A stretch of 64,000 nt of DNA, taken from assembly GCA_011009095.1 (NCBI GenBank), contig VTPC01091258.1, positions 124,001 to 188,000 of the forward strand, in the 5' to 3' direction. Position 1 is the stretch's first letter. Each line of letters starts with the position of its first letter. This DNA is from Ignelater luminosus (taxonomy: Eukaryota; Arthropoda; Insecta; Coleoptera; Elateridae). This document shows positions 58,097 through 64,000 of this stretch, in pieces. Both the position numbers and the translations under genes were made by a program. Below the pieces are notes generated by a model, which made no database searches, was not told where the DNA came from, and saw only the letters and a list, made by a program, of their open reading frames with translations.

Positions 58097-60377
58097 GGTT
58101 TTTTTTGAACAATTTCATTAACAGTAAGGATTGCATTTTTTCAAATATTCTTTAGTAATTTTTTGCTATTTATCATTCTTTTTCGTTTTCATTATTTAAT
58201 TTAAGTTCATCTGACTTTTCTTGTTAAACAGCCTCATTATTTCCAGGTAGTATGTTACGGTCTCAAACGATCGTTACGACACAGGTCTAATAATCAGCAA
58301 GATTATTCAAAATATCTACTGATACCCAGGCTAGACGTCAGTGGAGACAGGAGGTTCGACGATATTACTTACCCGCTCTTAATCTCACATATTCAAAATA
58401 AGGCAGGATGCCACTGTAGATTCAACCTGATTATTGTTTCAAGGGGCACACTATTCTTTAAAGTCGGTAACACAAACGTAATACTTATGCTTAACTTTAC
58501 ATAAATACACACAAAAAAGGATATTAAAAAATAATCAAACTCCAATTTCATACCACGATATTAAGTGCATAAATATATCGAGTCAAGTTAACAAATCCTA
58601 AGCATAAACGATTAACAACAAACAAAACTTCGTCTATAAATAATAACCAGGTTAAATGAAATGACAAAGGACAATCAAAATATTATTAAACTCAAAAAAA
58701 GTCTTATTTGGGTACTCCAGGAACAGTTTAAGAACAATCGATAAATTTTATTAGGTAGCCTCACCTAAATAATGCTATCGATTGTCAACTGTATTTAATT
58801 CCTATCGCTAACTCGGGATAATTTTTGAAAAATGAACCGACTAACTATGAAATATCCTAAGTCCTGATCTAAATATAAAAAAAAGTACTTTTAATAATGT
58901 TTATTTACAATAATACATTAGTTCCATATTTTTTTTCCTCAAACAATAAATCACATTTGAAATCATCAGTAAGCAAACCAACTACGAATTCTTGACTTTT
59001 CCGATCAAATCATTGACCCCAATTTAGTTAATATTAACAGAGCGTCTTAATTTTACACAGTGAAGTTTAATGCAAATGAGATCATCAAACACAACATAAG
59101 AAAACAAGTTTTGAACAAATCACATGAGGTAGTAAACCACTCTGATTCTGCGAATCTAGTACATGTAGTCGAAACTTGCTTTTACGACATCTTTAGCTAG
59201 GGACTTTTCCCGAAATCTTAACATGATGCAATTGTGTATCAACGGGACTTTAGGGGAATACCCCAATCAGGTCTTACACTCGGCAAACACAGAGAACATA
59301 GATTTACGATAACTAACACTTTTAGATTATTGATGTCTATATGATCTTTAATTCCTTGAATATCTTTTTTTAAATCGTTAATTCTGCAAGTGTTATTTTG
59401 GGTTATATTTGTATACATTCCTGTATACTTAATAAATAAATTAAAAAATAAATATCTTTTCGAAAACTAGATCTGTACAGAAGTTACGAACCTTGAAGAA
59501 GCATATCTTCCTCAAAACAACGCAGTGAGATTAATTTAGGCTGAAATGACTTTAGTCCAACAAACTGTCGACTCATTACATCTTTACAACACTTTATTTC
59601 GGTACATCTTCAAGCCCATTCCCACTATTTTTTGTTCAGAAAAGAATTTACCCCTCACAACGACGATAAAACACACCTGCATCCCTTTCTATTTCCACCT
59701 TTTCGCAATTCGTTTTCTTCTTTTTTTTCTGACATCGTCCTAGCTGCAAAATTCCTATCTAGCCCTACACGTACGCAATATACTTCTACTGATTGACTGA
59801 ACTACCGAACCTCATTATGCTACCCATCGACAGAGATCTATGCTCGTAAATCATGCAAAAGATAGAATACAAAGTGGTTTCGTGTAAAATGACCAAAAAT
59901 ATCATTACAAGTAACTCTACTCCTTCTTATCAGATTTGCTGCATTGTTAGCTTTATGTTTATCCTTTCGCTTTTATAAGATTCTCCTTCCGAAGAGTTGT
60001 TACGATACTTTTGAGCTCCTAAGCTACCGAACAAAAAGGTGATCAAGGTCACTTGTACCACGGCGTCCGTCGCTTTTATACAGTGGAAATGGTCACGGTT
60101 ATTCGCTAAATCAAAACCTAGTTCTTTTGATTAAAATGAATGGAATTTTGTATCGAACCAAAGGTCACAATGTGGAAATAGAAATCAAAATAAGAACAGG
60201 CCCAAAAAAGATGCACAAAAATTAAGTCAGTTATTGGTAATTAACAAACTTCGATGCTTTGAGAAAATTTACTGGGTTCAATGGTCTTTAGTTAAGTAAT
60301 TAAAATGCCAAATTATCCTAAAATCAGTGTTGTATTGCTAAATTATGTCTTGGGTGTACGCATTATCTGTGTTAAGG
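58097..60377. other. no supported gene
   Basis: No gene or clear repeat. An ACCTTGAAGAAGCATATCTTCCTC-like string near 59490 (split here as ACCTTGAAGAAGC and ATATCTTCCTC) could be a degraded 3' motif of a retroelement but is too weak to call. Confidence 0.4.
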
Positions 60378-60530
60378 CAGAGTTGTAGCGGCGCGGCGTA
60401 GCAACACCATCACGGATCAGCTTTCGGAAGTTCTCCTAACCGGACACGGCGGGGCTCCTCCCTGGAGGCCTTAACGGTCCTGCTCAGAGGATGTTGGTTT
60501 GCGGGATGACCAATCTTAAAACGGGAACAA
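60378..60530. other. isolated GC-rich patch
   Basis: About 150 bp with GTAGCGGCGCGGCGTAGC, CCGGACACGGCGGGGCTCC and a CTCCCTGGAGG palindrome, within AT-rich DNA on both sides. It has no tRNA-like boxes and no clear protein frame. It may be a scrap of a GC-rich element 5' region, similar in character to 28.34-28.5 kb. Confidence 0.4.
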
Positions 60531-61439
60531 TCCTGCCAAATGCGGAACGAATAGTGGCTTTAAAAAATGTTGATGCATAGGTTCTTTTTCTTAAAAAAGA
60601 AAAAACAATCATTCAATGTATTCATTTGTGAAATCAACAAGTAACTCTTAAGCTGCCAGGTGGCGTCAGTAAATAGTTTTTGTCAGAAATTCAAAGTTTA
60701 GGAAACTATAACAGGCTCAATTACGCTTCTTAAGTTTTATCTTTATAAGTATACGACATATACCCATGTATACCCTTCAGTACAACATTGCCTAAAATGA
60801 TTTGGTCAAAACGTGTTTATGCAACGTCAAGTTACCTTATTTACTCAACAATAAAACATCAAAAGTGTCACCAGATTTTTTCAAGTCAAAACTCCTTGTA
60901 GGAGCTTACACACCATAGCTACTTCAAAGAGGGTAGTGAACTTTATCATTTTTGCTTTAATAGAAAGTACACCTGTATGTTAACATCATCCGCTTTGGTA
61001 ACTATCAGTCTCGGGTAGTTTTACATCAAATGTCACAATGAAACTGACCGTACTTACTACCTGATTAACCTAAACTGGTATTAAACAAAACAATTCCTTA
61101 TCCTAGCAAGTAAAACACATCGTATAGGGGCTACCTTGGTGAATCTTTAACAGGCAAATATAATGAAGTAACAGAATAAATATTTTAGTTGGGAAAATAG
61201 AATGCACTGATAGTTAAGAGTATAAAATACGCGAAACTAGCAATATAGCACAAATACTCGTATAGCAATCGAAATCATCCAACACTACTTCCAAAAGTGA
61301 TAAATTTAATTTGTTTAATCACAGTTCTATAAATCAAATTCTATAAAAGATAATAATTGAACTCGAAAGGGAATTTGTATCAAAACATTTCAGAACTTTG
61401 TATCGCAAAACAAAATAAAATATTAAATTACAGTGTGGG
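60531..61439. other. no gene seen
   Basis: AT-rich, with no supported feature. Confidence 0.4.
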
Positions 61440-61930
61440 TTGAATACCCTTAAAGTTCTAAGCAACGGAATGTCTAGAACTAATACAAATAACCGTTAAA
61501 TAAAACAAAGAGCAGCTTCCTTCTGTCAAGTCTGTTACAAAATCATCTATGAACTGCCCTTCATTATACATCATATTAGTTTGAATTGGTACATTTAATT
61601 TTAACGAATCAAGCAAATTAAACAAATTTTTAAATTTATTGTAAACTGTCTTGGTTTCCAAACAAATTTACAAATATTGCTGTTTTTCTTTCTTCATCTT
61701 CCATTTCTTTTGCTGCTTGCTGCTTCAATTCTATCCAATTTTTATTAACATTAAAGTAAAATATTAGTGGATATGAACCTCTTAAATTAGTAGCATCTCT
61801 AGTTCTTTAAACACTTTCTGGTGCATATTCAAAATAAACTTCAAAATGCAGTTGATTACACCCGACACTGTGTTTTAGTATATTCGACAAACAATTATCA
61901 AATTAAATTTGCAAAGTGGAAAAAAAATGT
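61440..61930 (-). pseudogene. unidentified decayed coding-like tract
   Basis: On the minus strand a continuous protein-like reading runs from about 61925: NCLSNILKHSVGCNQLHFEV, then YFEYAPESV, a stop, and RTRDATNLRGSYPLIFYFNV (to about 61750). It goes on as NKNWIELKQQAAKEMEDEER and KTAIFVNLFGNQDSLQ up to a stop at 61636-61638. After a frame change it continues VYNKFKNLFNLLDSLKLNVP and MMYNEGQFIDDFVTDLTEG to a stop near 61458. Only one stop and one frameshift separate about 150 residues, so the decay is light. There are no introns within it. I do not recognise the family; a transposon-borne, processed or virus-derived gene are all possible. Confidence 0.4.
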
Positions 61931-64000
61931 ATGTGTTTATTTATTAAACATTTATTTGCAACAACCACTCTTGTAACTATAGCATTATTAATAAATATGT
62001 ATCTAAAAGATTTAATTTCTTACGATGACATTGTATTAATATTAAAACTCCATATTTATCTAACTTAAGATTAGGACATTAGGACTACATGATAAATACC
62101 ATATCACAGAAGCAAGCAGGGTGCTTCTTTTTCAAACGCTACAATTATTTGTATTGTTATTCTTAAATACGTACAATAGCTTAACAAATCTATTAATTTA
62201 GTATCGAATTCATTTACATTATATTTTAGTATCATTACATACATATTAAAATTCTAACTTTTAAAAGTTTAATAAAGCTGCACTTCGTACTGTTTAATAC
62301 CCAGTAAACACAAACTCATACCATTTATGTGTCAATTACATAAACTCTGAGACATATGTTAAATGTAATATTGTAATTACAGCACTGTTACAGTTCTGTC
62401 ATGTAACAGAAACAGAAACATTTCTAAAAATTTAGGTCACTATTTTGAGCAGTCATACCTCGCTTACTTATTATCTTATTAGAACACCGTTCTTTATCCA
62501 TTGATAGTTATAATTTATTGTCATAAAAACCTAAAACGTTGAAAGAAATTGAAATTTTTGAAGATTTTAGTTGTAATTTTAAATATTAATAATTTTCAGT
62601 ATACTACGTTTCTGATTTGGCCTAATTTTCACAGAAGTGTTAACTTGGTCTAGAGCTAGCATGCCTTTAAAAAGATTTTTATTAATATAATTCAATTTAT
62701 TTCATTAGTTCGAAACCAATTAGCTTTATTGTTTGCTGTTGCTAAAAAATAAACATTCATATTCTTTAAAATACTGTATGGTGAGTAAGCAGATCATGGT
62801 CACATTCATCTGTTTTCGAAATTTTTCTAAATCTTGGTTTCACTTAGAAATTAGAAAATAAGAATCTTTGGGCAGCCACATGTCGATCAGTTGTTAAATA
62901 ATTCTGAAGGCACCTTCTAATTTTGATTTAGTTTTCCTAGAAGAATTTATTTCAATCAAAATTCTCAAGTTTCAAATTAAAACCAGATCATAATTTGTCG
63001 TAATTTTAAAAGACCATATTTTATATTCATTGACAGGAACATCTTACAGGAAATCAGCATATTAATTCTAACATGTGCATGACTGTTTTGCATGTTTGAT
63101 TCTCACTTTCAGTAGTCGTTTTAAACAAAGATGCTTTTAAATATGCTACTTCTAGCATTGTATTTCAGATGCAAGAAATAAGAAAAGATCAAAAGTTTAT
63201 AAAAAATTACTTAATAATAGCCTGATGCTTTGGCGGTCCTGTGCTTTATTTGTACGAAATATCGTAAATAATTGTGTAATACGTGGAGAATTGGATAAAA
63301 TCTAATTTTGCAATTTCATAGGTTACCCAAGCACGAGGAAAATAATCAAAAGAAATCTGTAATTTGATATTCGATATTCGATATACAAATATACGAATAA
63401 AAAGGATATTACGTACCTGAACGAAAAATCTTCCCTTTGTAGGCTATAATTTCAAAACGAAACTTCTGTAGAAAAGATTTTCTAATTCAATTTTTCATTT
63501 GAATGGAATGTATACAGCCACTAATAAAATTACATAAAAAGGTCTATTATGAAGCAGAAGGATTAGAAGCTTTTCTTGTTTAGATAATCTCATTTAACTC
63601 GGGCGGTAAATCCCACACTATTTATACAAAAAAGAATGTTTGTGAATGTTCCCAAATCTTCTGCTTCTGTACATCTAAATATCGATTTTCCAGACTGATA
63701 TAATTTTATATACAAAAGGCGTTTGTATAAATGCCAGTTATTTTAAAATAAGTAAGATTGGCTTTTTCAGTAGCGGCTGTCAACTTTTTTTTGTAAGAAG
63801 GCAGCATAAAAAATAATATAAGGGTATAAATGAAATGGTGCAAAATCGGAACACGGTGATGATTCCTGACATATAATGATATAGCATGTATATCTAGAGT
63901 TTGCACTCTTTCTACTTTTAAAAAAGAGACTTTACAACATAGTATTAAATTTTCGTCATCTATTAAAATCTGCAATCTGGCAATAGCGCTTCTCCATTAT
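61931..64000. other. no gene seen
   Basis: AT-rich sequence to the window end. An 89-codon minus frame at 63706-63975 has no motif and reaches close to the window edge. TTCGATATTCGATATACAAA near 63368 is a short tandem repeat. Confidence 0.4.

Noticed and set aside
59040..59320. Broken protein-like reading (SDSANLVHVVETCFYDIF)
   Set aside because: Only one short stretch looks coding and the flanks give no family signal.

Overview
This is AT-rich eukaryotic nuclear DNA, most likely from an insect or a close arthropod relative. The evidence is the set of mobile elements: DD41D mariner-like transposases, CR1/L2-type and R2-type non-LTR retrotransposons with (AAT)n tails, a Penelope-like element with a GIY-YIG endonuclease, piggyBac-type and hAT-type remains, and a SWIM-YqaJ gene family that is common in insects. 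The order of insect cannot be decided from what I can read. I find no rRNA, no convincing tRNA, no CRISPR and no intact host gene. The window reads as intergenic or long-intron DNA filled with mobile elements of different ages.

Layout, left to right. 0-6 kb: a piggyBac-like fragment (+), an RNase H-end fragment of a non-LTR element (-), and a 5'-truncated CR1/L2-type element (+) with its microsatellite tail. 8.9-15.4 kb: a GT/GC alternating tract, a near-perfect 135-bp hairpin, one hAT-type end, a possible RT fragment and a cluster of inverted copies of one non-coding repeat family. 15.9-18.2 kb: a complete but decayed mariner-like element with 256-bp terminal inverted repeats (TIRs). 19.5-23.8 kb: a small MITE, stacked 3' ends of R2-type non-LTR elements separated by (AAT)n, and a long decayed SWIM zinc-finger/YqaJ-nuclease gene (-). 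27-31 kb: a hAT-type MITE, a GC-rich ORF1-like fragment and one candidate 51-bp spliced exon (-). 33.2-35.5 kb: a CR1/L2-type fragment interrupted by a fold-back element built of two-unit arms. 39.1-40.5 kb: a Penelope-like element with a hammerhead-like motif at its 3' end. 42.3-43.6 kb: a complete, young mariner-like element with perfect 33-bp TIRs and an uninterrupted frame that lacks its start ATG. 44.2-47.0 kb: a longer CR1/L2-type copy of the same family as 33.2 kb. 48.6-50.8 kb: unidentified decayed coding-like sequence (-) with a 188-bp direct repeat. 53.6-55.5 kb: a 1.9-kb element with about 300-bp TIRs enclosing GC-rich cargo. 57.9-61.9 kb: a small MITE, a GC-rich patch and another unidentified decayed coding-like tract (-).

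The sequences do not form a pathway. The young mariner is the only full-length open frame. The rest are fossils, and their order shows nesting, such as the fold-back element inside a LINE and LINE ends inserted at the (AAT) tails of earlier ones. The best candidates for something undescribed are the long-TIR element with GC-rich cargo and a cluster of E2F-like sites (53.6-55.5 kb), the SWIM-YqaJ relic (22.6-23.8 kb), and the two unidentified coding-like tracts.
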